Below, one piece after another: positions 48,018 through 59,202 of a stretch of DNA of 64,000 bases. Each line of letters starts with the position of its first letter. The first letter of the stretch is position 1. The DNA is from Cordilura impudica (lineage: Eukaryota > Arthropoda > Insecta > Diptera > Scathophagidae): assembly GCA_963682025.1 (NCBI GenBank), contig OY821521.1:57257408-57321407 (forward strand). Reading direction: 5' to 3'. The notes below the pieces were generated by a model. That model was not told where the DNA came from. It saw only the letters and a list, made by a program, of their open reading frames with translations, and did not search any database. A program made the translations under genes and the position numbers.

Positions 48018-48785
48018 TATGGTTATGCTATAATGAGTTTGTGCTGATGTTTCTTACTAGCAAAAATATTGGACATAGGCTCATTTTTTATTATGTCGAT
48101 CGACTCGTAACCAATTTCCGCGTCGATTTGGTGACTTTTATTCCTTCGTATATCTGTTTCTCTGTCTATTTATTCATGTAGGCCATGTAATCAAACTATC
48201 GGTTGCAAATATAATTGTGTTTTGATGATGTTTAGTGTATAAGCTTTTATCGGTCATAGAACGATCGCTATTGAAATTGCCGAAAATCGATACTTGTTCA
48301 GATCTAGCCTCCATACAAATAATTGCTAGCGAGTCGTTGGATCTAGATTATTATGTAGATATATATATTGCACCCTCTAATCAATAATCGAAAACTAAAG
48401 CCTGTAGTACCAGTTTTATTCATAGTCGCCATATAAAGCTATATTCGGATCTTCATTCAAATCTATAAAAAACGAAAATATTGCATAGACTTTTTTCAAA
48501 GTTATTATATATATGATTTTGAGAAAAGTAAGTTACGTTTCTTAGTATGGTCATGATCGATCCATTTTTTGATTTAGTCTTCTAATAAGAATAACATCAG
48601 ATACGAAATTTTGTTCTATCAGCACTCTAAAAATTAATAACAATTCCACTAAAATTAAGTTTATGCTTATGTTCTATGTCTAGTTATGGCCTCAGTAAAG
48701 TTAAAATCCAAACCCTCTCTCGAAACGCATGATATAAGGTATAGAATAGTCGATCAAGAATGACTATAATATTCTTACTTATTTA
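48018..48785 (+). mobile_element. HINE-A copy, old and diverged
   Basis: Whole-length alignment by eye from 'ggttatgctataatg' to 'attcttacttattt'. GTCC run lost; hairpin eroded (GACTCGTAA/CGCGTCGAT). Confidence 0.65.
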
Positions 48786-48789
48786 ATCA

Positions 48790-50640
48790 TGTTATGAGTA
48801 ATACCTTAAGAACCCAGGTAGAGGATATAAAAGATTCGCCCTAGGTAATAAAATTTAATTTATTGTAATACCCAAATAAAATAGAAACAAAATTGTTTAA
48901 GCTGAGTACAAATTAATCGATTTAGGATTTATTAATTAAAAATTTCATTCCTTCACTACACTTCGTCTGTTTTTAGCGAGTTTATTATATATTTAATACT
49001 ATTAACGAGAAACTAGAATGGTTTTCTCTCACACTAAGCATTACGTAAATTAATAATTTACCCTGACCAATACCCTGTTACAATACCAGCAACAACAAGT
49101 TCATTGTTGTCGGTGAATTTCTATAAACAATTTAATTAATATTAAAATGATTTTTGTATGATAATAATAATAAGCATTGACGTATTTGTCGGCTGCACAG
49201 AAATGTGTTTTTAATACCCTACATCTGGACCCTTTAGTTTGTAGAATACTGTTTCATTAATTAAGTTCAAGTTTTACATCGGCACTTTCAAATATTATAA
49301 AGAATAATCTTTTTTTTTTATAATATGAAAATGTTTTTTTATTCTGCTTTGTAATTTAAGAAGAATTTGCACAAATATTTAATAGTGAAACATATTGCAA
49401 TTTGGAATCAAAACAATTTTATTAATTAAGTTACTTTCTTCAAGGGTCTGAACTCATATCTCGTTGAAATATCTGGAAAAAAAAGTTATTAGATTCTATG
49501 GTACTGTATCCCAGATTCGTTTTTTATTGTTTAAAATTTTGTTGCCTTTTATTAATTTATTAATAAATTTAAGTTAAATAGCGCTAGTCATTGAAGCAAA
49601 ACAATAAGCAGTACGTGTTTGTAGGTAAATGCACTTTATTTCTGAAGTCCATATTTAAATATTCTAATTAATTTAAAAATATATTTTCCATTTACTACAC
49701 ATTATGGCGCAGATATTTTTTTCATTTTAAAATTGTATAATTCAACTATAACATATTTCAGTACGTATATGCAGGTACACTTGAAGACAAAAGTTGCTGA
49801 CATAAGTGTAAGGTTTTTGTATTTTTGCTAATATTAAGTAGAAAACGACCCAAAAAAAAAAAAATATTGAAATTTTTATGCTACCACTTTCACATATACG
49901 GGTACTATTGTTTTACTAATCTCCTGCCATTGCTTGGTGAAATTTTCAGCATTTCCTTCTTATAGTCCCATTAAGAAAATTTCATTAGGTCTGAATTTCA
50001 CGTACTTCAATTTTCCGAAAAATCGAAAAATTTAACAATTAATCCCAAAGTAAAGGAACATCCATAAAGAGAATTGATTTAAAAAATATGTAAATAACTA
50101 ATTGTTGTTGTTTATTGCATTTTTGACACATAAAGGCCCATTTACATGATACCACTCAGTCGTATGATTTTTCGACATAAAAATCCGATTAAATTCATCG
50201 GACTGTCATAAAGTCGTACCGACATTATTTCTGCATACTCTGGAAATTTAAACCATCAGAAGCAAGTTTTATGAAAACAGCTGTTTAGAATAATAATCAA
50301 ATATATTTGGAAATTTATATCTTATTTCCACTTTCTTTGTTTTTGTTTACCTTTTTTTCTTAATATTACCTAAAAAAAATATTCTGGTCCGATGAAAATA
50401 ACAAGTTTTTAGAAATGTTTCTAAAAATGAAAAACACCATCGGACTTCCAAAATAAAATCATACAGACTGTCAATTTTATAACAAAAGCTTTTTACATGA
50501 TACGAATTTTTCATAATGCTCGACTTTTTGACAGGTTATATTACAAAGTGTGATAGTGTATGCCTTAAGTATGCATGGCATTTATTCCAAAGACTTAAAA
50601 GTAGGAGTGTCAGGCAGGATCAAAATATTCAATATATTTC
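48790..50640. other. Mostly non-repetitive sequence
   Basis: No family recognised. 50130-50540 has 'tttacatgatac' twice and several copies of TCGTATG/TCGGAC-type words, hinting at another MITE whose ends I cannot fix. Confidence 0.35.
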
Positions 50641-50649
50641 CACATAAAC

Positions 50650-51225
50650 CACACATTTTCGAGTGTAATTTTATTTTAAGTTCGCGTTCTCACGTGTACT
50701 GCCAAAAAAAAACAGAACACGTTCTTGAACGCGTACATCTAAAAATTAAAATATTATCCACTCGTGATGGGAACAATCTGATACATCCCTATAATAACGA
50801 CAACAATTGTTTCAAGCAAATTTATTTAAAAAAATGTAAAATAATTCATTAGCAGTTATAAAAAAATAAATATAAAAAGATAACAATAAAAATAAAAAAT
50901 AAATAAAAATATAAAGATAGTAATAAAATAGAAAACAGAGAAATTTTATAAGTTGTTTATGGCTTAATATCGTTTTTTTTAAATTTTTTTTAATATATAT
51001 ATTTTTTTTTTTAATATTATCTTTATTATTATTATTTTTATTTTTTTATAACTGCTAATGAATTATTTAAGATTTTTCAATAAATTTGGTTGAAAATTTT
51101 GTTGTCATTTTTATAGGGGTGTATCAGATTTTTCCAATAGCGAAAGAATGTTTTAATTTTTTAGCAATAGTTGTGCAAGAACACGAACTTAAAATAAAGC
51201 TACACTCGAATCTGTATGTTTAATG
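50650..51225. mobile_element. Foldback element, about 570-bp imperfect palindrome
   Basis: Left arm 50650-50870 and right arm 51040-51225 are inverted copies with many substitutions ('attcattagcagttata' against 'tataactgctaatgaat'). The A-rich left centre (50870-50935) pairs with a T-rich right centre (50975-51040). The 100-codon frame at 50550-50852 lies in the left arm and is not supported as a gene. Confidence 0.65.
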
Positions 51226-51229
51226 TGTG

Positions 51230-52020
51230 TTCGCAACAAAAAATACGTGATAGAAACATGTGCGTCTACATAACGAAATATTTAAACGAAACACAGTTAT
51301 GATTGTGTTCGGCACCGTACCAAATATAGAAACACACATAATTGATATCAAAATAAAAATATGTGTTTGTTGGTCTGAGCTACATATATGTACGAGTTTT
51401 TTATTCAGTATGTGTTTTTTCTGAACTCTGCTTACAAGGCATGGTGGAAGGCATGTACCTAAATTGGAAAATAACATATTTACTTAGCTTTCCAGATAAG
51501 TAATGGAAAGTCTTTTTTTCCGTTATAAAAACTCAAAAAAACAAACATTGGAATTAAAATAATAATAACAAAATAACCGTTATCAAAAGGCTAAGAAAAA
51601 ATACTTATTTTTTAAATTATTATTTTCAAAATTTATTTAAAAATTAACTTTTTCCTTGACAAAAAAAATAAATAAATGCTTTTTTTTAATTTCCTAAAAT
51701 ATATTAAAATTATTTCCCTGTTACAAACATACTCTTCAAAAAAAAAAATAGTAACTAAGAAAATATGCGAAATCCGTTTTTAATGAGTATAGTTTCGTAT
51801 ATGTCAATTTTTTTAAGGATCAGTTTTTAGTACTTAATTCTTGTTTTGTTTTTTGCAACGTACTTCGTTTGTTAGAATTTCGTCTAAGTAATCCAACTAG
51901 GCATGGTTACGGTTTAAAAACAACGACCGAGGGTCTTAATCTAATTTCGCAAATTATAAAACTATAAGACATATTTTTCTGAAATTGTGATCTTATAGAA
52001 GGCAAAAACTCAATTTTTTG
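51230..52020. other. AT-rich sequence, no recognised feature
   Basis: No element or coding evidence. Lies between the palindrome and the next minisatellite block. Confidence 0.4.
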
Positions 52021-52273
52021 CAGGTAATTTTTTAAGAAAAGAAAAGGTACTTACTTAGAATAGGTACTTTTTAAAGAAATTGTTGTTTTCTTAGCAAAAG
52101 TTACTTTTTTAAGAAAAAGTGCTTTTTCTAAAAATATGTCTTTTAACGAATATATTTTTTTTTAAAAATAAATGCTTTTTAAAGATTGGTACTTTCTCAA
52201 GAAAGTGTGTTTTTTTAAGAAAAACTACTTTTTTAAGAAAAGGTATTCTTTTATGAAATGGTGTTTTTGTAAT

Positions 52274-52672
52274 AGCATGTTCAGACGGCAAAACGAACCA
52301 CTTGGTTCGCTTTCTGAATTACGATTGCGAACCTTGGTGTTTAGACGATTGTTCTTGTTTCATTTTGACGTTCATATTTTTTTGTGCAAACATTTGAAGA
52401 CATCCTTCTACACTTTACGTTTCACTATTTCATTTTTTCCATTTTTATTTAAATAAATATATGTAAATATATACATTTTATTTGTTAAATATTTCAGACA
52501 TAATAACGATAATTTTTTATCAAAATTGGAGATGACAGTAAATTTTTTTTGGTCCGCAACATGACTTGAATTTAACCAAGATGGCGAAATAAGTTGATTC
52601 CATCATGATTGGGGCGCGAACCGTGATTGAGAGAGCGAACCTCGAATTTTGCTGTCCGTCTGAACAAAGTGC
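52274..52672. mobile_element. MITE with TGTTCAGACGG TIRs
   Basis: Left TGTTCAGACGGCAAAA (about 52279) and inverted right TGTTCAGACGGACAGCAAAA (to about 52669). Inner GGTTCGC motifs occur near both ends. It sits inside the minisatellite; GC is higher than its surroundings. No ORF; superfamily unassigned (hAT-like is possible). Confidence 0.6.
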
Positions 52673-53320
52673 TTCTTAAAAAGGTGGCTTTTTTGAAGTA
52701 AATATACTTTTTAAGAAAACTATATTTTCAAAAAATGTAAAAATGTTAATTCTTTAAGAAAGGATAATTTTTAAAGAAAAAAATATATATTAAGGAATTG
52801 GTCTTTTAAAGAATATTTTCTTTTGAATAGAAGGTATATTTGTAAGAAAATATATTGTTTTAAGATACGATACTTTTTTAAGAATGTATACTGTTTATGA
52901 AAAGGTTCTTTTTAAGAAAAGCTTCTTTTTAAGAAAAGGCACTTTTTTAAGAAAAGGTACTTCTTTTAGAAAAGGTAATCTTTTATAAATAGGTGCTCAT
53001 TATAAAAAGGTATTCTTTTTTTAAGAAAATGTATTTTTCTAAGAAGGTTTTTTCAACAGATTTTTTCAAGATAAGGTTGTTTTTTCTGAAACGGACCCAT
53101 TTAAGAAATGTTTACTCTTTCATGAAATGATCCTCACTAGGTGAAGAGGCTTTTTAAGAAGGCCATATTTTTAAAAAAAGATAACGTTTTAAGAAAACGT
53201 ACTTTCTAAGAAAAAGCTTGTTTTTACGAATTGATTCGTTTTAAGAAAATATTCTTTTGAAGAAAAGATATTTTGTAAGAAAATATGTTTTTTGAGAAAA
53301 TGAGCTATTTTTGACAGGCG

Positions 53321-53911
53321 GGAAAATTATAGGATGCTATCGGATGCTATATTTATATGGGGAGAAATGGACTGATCCTGACCATATTTGGAACAGTCAC
53401 TTATAATTTGAAAAAATATATACAAACCAAATTTGAGAAAAATCTATGCAAAATTTTTGTTTTTTGATAGATTTAAGTGAAAATCGAGAAATGGATGTAA
53501 TAAACAAATGCAAACCCGATTTGGTAGAGATCTGTATCATAATTTGGATGTTATGACAATTTATGTCGATTTCATAGGGGTCATTGGTATGGGGACTAGG
53601 CCTGAACATGAACTGAATTTCACCAATTTCAACAGCGTTCATTTTATGGCCTATAGGAGCTTGTATGCCAAATTTCATTGAAACATATTTATATTTGTGA
53701 CCTGTATTTTGATTACAAAGTTTACATGGACACACAGACCGACGGACAGATGGGCAGATGGACGGACGGATATCGCTAAATCGACTTACAAAGTGATTCT
53801 AACTCGATCGATATAATAAAAGATGGGTTTAGGTCAAATATTTTGTGTAGTTACAAACAGCAGCACAAAGTCATTATACCCAAACCACATAATGGTATAG
53901 GGTATAAAAAC
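53321..53911 (-). mobile_element. HINE-A copy, 3'-truncated, inside the minisatellite
   Basis: Natural 5' end intact (TTTTTATACCCTATACCATTATGTGG on the minus strand). Palindrome end missing at about 53321. GGAC run at 53741-53770. Confidence 0.8.
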
Positions 53912-54494
53912 GCTACTTTTTTTTTGAAAAAAAAGACTTTTTTAAGAAAACTTACTTACGATTTTTAAGAACGTGTACATGAAGCATTAAACGATATTTT
54001 TTAAGTAAATTTATTTTTTTAAGAAGACACATTTATTTTTTAAAAAAGACACATTTAAAAAAAGGTACTTTTGTAAAAAAAGGTACTTTTTAGTACTTTT
54101 CGGTATTTATAAACAACAAGGAACTTTTTTAGGAAAAAGTACATTTTTAAGAAAATTTACTTTTTTAAGAAAATTAATGTTTTAATAATTGGAGCTTTTT
54201 AAGAAAAGCTACTTTTTTGAAACAATGTACTTATAAAAAGGTACTTTTCCTAAAAATGTACTTTTTAAATGGTCAAAAGTGATAGTTTTTAAAGAAAATG
54301 TTATTTTTCTTTGAAACGGATATTTTTAAGCAATTGGGCAAACTGTATTTTTTTAATAAAAGTTACTTTTTTAAGAAAAGATACTTTTTAAGGAAACGGT
54401 GCTTTTAAAAAAATAAACTTTTTTGATAAAAGATACTTTTCCTAATTGAAAATACCTTTGTTGATAAAAGGAACTTTTGTCGATAAAATCACTA

Positions 54495-54675
54495 AATTTT
54501 AACAATTCAGTGTGTTTGTTGTAATAATTTGTTTTTCAATTTATCGAATTGTTTACTTTTTCAAATATTTTGTTTACATTTATTATAAATAGGACAATAA
54601 ATCCAGGTATTAATGAAAACCTAAAAACCAGAGAATCGGCATAGGCGAATTTAACAGACTTACTTGTTTAGTAAC
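54495..54675 (+). mobile_element. HINE-B 3' fragment
   Basis: Shares 'tttgttgtaataattt', 'ttgtttactttttcaaat', 'cggcataggcgaatttaac' with the other two HINE-B copies and ends CTTACTTGTTT like HINE-A. Confidence 0.6.
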
Positions 54676-55320
54676 GCATACTTTTTTGAGAAAAGGTACT
54701 TTCTATATATATATATATTTGTTCCTTTAACTCCTACATGGAGCATAAGACCGTATTACGGTTTCAGTAATAAAGTTTATTGAAGATTTTAGGTTTATTT
54801 AAGGGCCAAAGCGTCCGATAAAATGTAATTTTTGATAAAATGTAATTTTCTACGATAAATTTAAAATTTAATAAAATTTACTTTTAAAGAAAAGTACTTA
54901 TTTTCTTTTTTTTTATAAAAAGAGCTTTCAATTGAAGCAAAATTCCTCTTAGAAGAATTTTTGGTTCTTTGAAGCAAAGAGTTTTTGAAAACTAAGTACC
55001 ACTTTCATATATTTATATGAACTTTATTGTCATTTTAGACATTTAATTCTTACTAACACATTCTTCATGTACATAATCTAGACATGAAGTATATAAAAAA
55101 AATCCAAAAAATTAAGTTAAACTATTGCTTCCACTAGATCAAAATGACCCACAAAATTTATTGTTTGAATGAACTTTTATATTAATTTAAAGGCTGGTTT
55201 TTACTTTTATTTATAATAAATTACATATTAAATTACAGTATTAAGAAATTGGAGAATTCATTAGTTTATGACAAGTTTTAAAAACAATTAAAAATTTTTA
55301 ATTAATTTTAGGAAATTATT

Positions 55321-55600
55321 TTATAGCTCAAAATCTCTTGGTAAAGGCTGTAAAACGGCATGTTTGGAATATTGTTTTCTGTAGCTTTGTACCACCTGAA
55401 AAATTACAAATAAAACTTAATATTAGTACAATTAATAACAAAAGAAAATAAATTCAAAAATTACTTTAAGTAGGTGTTGCTTTTGCTTCTCATCCTTCGT
55501 GATTTTGCAATGGTATTCCTGGATAGGTATAATCCCTCTTTCAACACAATCGTTGACAACTCTTAAACTTTTAACAACTTTTTACTTCCAAGATTGAGAA
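55321..55600 (-). pseudogene. C-terminal relic of a spliced transposon-type gene
   Basis: The last exon, 55321-55395, reads VVQSYRKQYSKHAVLQPLPR and a short end before the stop. Intron 55396-55464 (69 bp, GTAATT...TTTTTCAG) lies in phase 0. The preceding exon, from 55465 upward, reads SLRVVNDCVERG, then IQEYHCKITKDEKQKQHLLK. An in-frame TAA about 45 codons upstream of the intron (just before KVVKSLR) shows decay. Spliced together, LLK-VVQSYRK resembles the tail 'DEEQKQFLLQVV..YR' of an abundant uncharacterised protein family I recall from aphids. Function unknown. Confidence 0.5.
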
Positions 55601-55737
55601 CTTATATCAGGTAGTATAAAATTTTGATAAAAGATATTTCAGATATGAAAACACCAAAAAGATGTAGCCTAAAAGTTCAAAAAATATGAAAAATCACATT
55701 TTTCTTCAAATACGCTGAAATAAAAACGCTGCCCTCG

Positions 55738-56372
55738 CCAAACTGAGAACAGGATACCTAATATATTTGGCATTTTTAATCACATATATTTTGCTAATAA
55801 GACCTTGAAGTCCAATCGTTGATTTCGGTAAATTTCTTTAACAAAATTTTTTAAAAAGTAAAATTCGGGATTTTGAAATAGTGATAAAAAATACGTACCA
55901 TTTTGGCATTAATTTAGAACGGCATAACAATAGATGAGATGCAAAATGCTTTACATAAGATCATGCTGGGATCAGCAGAATGCAAAAATGTTGTTGTTGT
56001 AAATTATTTCAATGTCTTTAAAAATGTGAGCTGCGGCGCATATATTGCCTGTGGAACTTGATATAACTTGGCTCTTTTTCAACCGATAATAGATTTTATT
56101 GTTTTATTGGAAAGATAATTTACTCTACATTATGGTTTATTAATTAGTTTAATTGAAACGCTATTATTAATATCAAAATTTTTGTGAAAAATGATTATTT
56201 TTGATAATTTTCCCGTATAAATGCATATTTGAACTTTGAACTCAATGCGCGCCCATAAAGCATTGTCCGATTTGGCTCAAATTTTGCGCACTAAAGTTTT
56301 ATATCCAATTCACAATAATCCGATCCGCGCGTCTTGAAATTCCAAAAAAAATTGCTGTCACCCTAATGTATA
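55738..56372. mobile_element. R4 element, copy 2
   Basis: Inverted relative to copy 1 at 32374-32975. On the plus strand it reads NGITIDEMQNALHKIMLGSA, then ECKNVVVVNYFNVFKNVSCG (about 55918-56035). The GTCACCCTAATGTA end is at 56356-56370; the other end is truncated. Confidence 0.55.
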
Positions 56373-56399
56373 TAATAATGTGGATATTGGGAACATTTC

Positions 56400-56695
56400 C
56401 GTCTGTTTAATAGAGCTTATTTGCATGTGGGCTAGATCTCAACAATCATCTATTTTCACCAATTTTAGTAACATTCGTGCTATGGTCGATAAAATCTTAT
56501 ATGCTAAATTTCATCGAAACGTATTCGTATTTGCGAACTGAAGTTTGATTACAAGGAATACATTGGTGTACAGACGGACGGACAGACAAACAGGTGGACT
56601 CAGAAGTTGATACTGTATCGATTGGTATAATAAAATGTGGGTCTAGGTTGAATATTTTTGGTAGTTACAATTATCAGCATAAACTCATTATGCTC
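56400..56695 (-). mobile_element. HINE-A fragment, natural 5' half, diverged
   Basis: Contains the 'caaatttcatc', 'atttgcgaactg', GGAC and 'ggtagttacaa' blocks and stops before the 5' end. Confidence 0.6.
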
Positions 56696-56699
56696 TCAA

Positions 56700-58130
56700 G
56701 AAAATGTTATGGAAACTTATTTTAATAGATTGAATTACCAATAATTTTAGAAGAGCACCTCCAATTTTTCATGGTTTTGCCTATTGATTTGTTATTTGGA
56801 GTGTTTTTATTTAGGAAACGTACCGTACTTTCTAAAAGTCAACCAATCAATATCTATGGCTACTCCTCTAAATGATTTAAACAATTTAATATGATTAATA
56901 AATTCACATTTTGTTTCCACTTAATTTAATATTACTTATCAAGTGGCAACATTCTATAACACAAACAAATTTTTTACGTGGGAATATTTTTTTTAAATTC
57001 TATTAAATAGTAATAAATTTATTATTTTTGGTATCGACATGTGAACATTAGAATGAATGAATGCTTTTAGAATAGATTTCAAGTTTGTAGTTTGTTTTAT
57101 TTATATGTGAAATTAAAGTGGTTTAACTTTTGGCATTCTTGTCAATGAAATGTTAATGAGTGATTGTTCAGAATTCAATTTAATAAAAATTTTACATATT
57201 AACAAATCCGAATTTAGAATTTCAACACCTACAACTTTGAACTTAAGAGGATGATTAATAAAAATATGTTAAAACATATTGTAGTTCTTATGAAACAAAA
57301 TTCAGAATTCGATACCTGTTTTAAGGTTTATTTTGATATTTTTTTCTTTTACCCTTCTAAATATATTTTTAATAGAAATAAATAATCTATTTGAAATATC
57401 TGCGGTTTTTTTTAAGGTAATTTCTGTGGTTATGCTATCATTTTGAAAATTCCATAGCATTGTGTAATTATTTCAAGTTTAGCGAATAACAACTTATAAT
57501 ATTAACAGGTTCATTCTTAAAGAATTTTCTCCATTAACAGAAAATGTTCCAGCATCTTCTAAATGTAATTCAGTCTTTCTGCCATCCGTTAGAATAAACA
57601 GACTAAAAGGCGGCTGGCAGTTGGTAGAACAAAAACAAGAATCAAACAAAGAAATTGAAAGAAAAATGATTTAGAGCCAAGAAATAAATAGAATTTCCAA
57701 GTTGTCAGTTACTTTTGTATTTTGTAAACGGCAGTTTTAAGTTCGAGGTTGGTAAAAGGTCTAGTACACCGAAACGGTGAAGCAGTACAAAATGAATTTT
57801 ATGAATGTTTAAATTGAAACCATTCTCATGATATAAGCATTTGTTATCAATTTATGCTATTTTCTTTATCATTGATTTCTCCTTCATATAATTCTTCGTT
57901 TTATATTCAAACAGACTATGCCTGATAAATATTGTAATTTTTTCAACTTTTTCTTTTTTACTCTGTGTTACAGAGGTTTGCTAAAACACATCAGTGACAC
58001 TATTTCCAGATAATATTTGCAACGTATAGAAATCTGTACGACCTAAAATATTTGGGCTATTAATATAAAGAGCTGAAAATATTCTAATAAAATGAATTTA
58101 AATTTAAAATTTGTGCATCAACAAATATTT
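56700..58130. other. Non-repetitive AT-rich sequence
   Basis: No element family or coding region recognised. Probably host intronic or intergenic DNA. Confidence 0.4.
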
Positions 58131-58149
58131 GTTTTAAAAATTTTAAATT

Positions 58150-58592
58150 CATTATTCCGGCTGTAAATAATTTTCTATTCCTTAAAGTATACATGTTCTT
58201 GATCCTTATAACAACTCGAATCGCTATAGCGAATCGATATAGTCCGTCCGTCCGTTCGGCTGTCTGTTGAAATCAGCCTCATTCGCAAAATAAAATTTAG
58301 GATAATATTGCTTTTCATTATTTGGAGCAAGTTGGTGTTTAAAATCGAGTAAATCGGGCATCAGTGTGCCAAGTATGACCTAAAATATGGCGACACATTT
58401 AAAAATTTTTAAAAATTCTGTATATTTGTTGTAATAATTTGGTATTAAGTTTATCATATTGTAACTTCTTAAAATATTTTTTTTTTCACAAATGTTACAA
58501 ATAGTTCAATAAGTCCAGATATTATTGTAAATTTAAGAAGAGAGTATCAAAGATTCGACATAGTTAAATTAACACTACTGTTTGTTTTATTT
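58150..58592 (+). mobile_element. HINE-B copy
   Basis: Best-preserved copy: 'gatccttataacaactcgaatcg', GTCC run at 58243-58255, 'ttggtgtttaaaat', 'tatgacctaaaat', and a 'TTTGTTTT' tail. Confidence 0.55.
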
Positions 58593-58798
58593 CGCAATTC
58601 TGTTAGAAAGTCACAGCATGTATCTAACCGTAGTAGCGGCAGTATAGGTCTTTTTTTTTTTTTTTGCTACTACCCAGGATTATCTTATACGCGGAAGTAA
58701 TTGGCCTCATAAGCGTTTGTGTTAAAAGCCTATAGAACTTAACCTAGATCCTCGTGTTGTTGAGACCAATGAGTTAAAATAAATGAAATTATTGTAAA

Positions 58799-59179
58799 CT
58801 AGCAGATTCCAGCGCTCGATATTCGAGTGCAAATTCTAGGAAATTTTATGTTTTCATTTAATAAAGATAAATTATGCATAAATTATGCTTCACAATTCAA
58901 CTCAATTTAAATGAAGAAAACAAGCTCAACACATTAACACAAACACATTAACAAATTTAATAAACACACACATAGTATTGTATAGTTTTATGTATGTGTT
59001 AGTAGCAACTTTAAACGATCATAACTCGAAAAAAATGTTCAAGACGATGAAAATCTGTAAATCTGGTAAACAGTTAAAAAGAAATACTTTTCAAGTGACA
59101 CATCTTTTGACAAAATCGGGGTAAAACTGTGAAACTTACATCGGTCACAAGAAATCGCCTTGCCTATTAATTTTATAGA
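58799..59179 (-). mobile_element. Heli-N copy (non-autonomous Helitron)
   Basis: CTAG at 58799-58802, TC end at 59178-59179, flanks A and T. Subfamily like 3890-4265. It lies 23 bp from the mariner. Confidence 0.85.
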
Positions 59180-59202
59180 TTAGCGAATAAAAATGTTTTT
59201 TA

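Larger units (their letters stand above)
52025..54950. repeat. AT minisatellite, reversed orientation, with insertions
   Basis: Units of GGTACTTTTTTAAGAAAA at 52025-52262, 52670-53320, 53912-54490, 54685-54715 and 54820-54910. The orientation is opposite to the main part of 45480-48012. Interrupted by a MITE (52274-52672), a HINE-A (53321-53911) and a HINE-B (54495-54675). Confidence 0.8.

Noticed and set aside
50550..50852. 100-codon plus-strand frame
   Set aside because: Lies mostly in the left arm of a palindrome; the right arm does not keep the frame.
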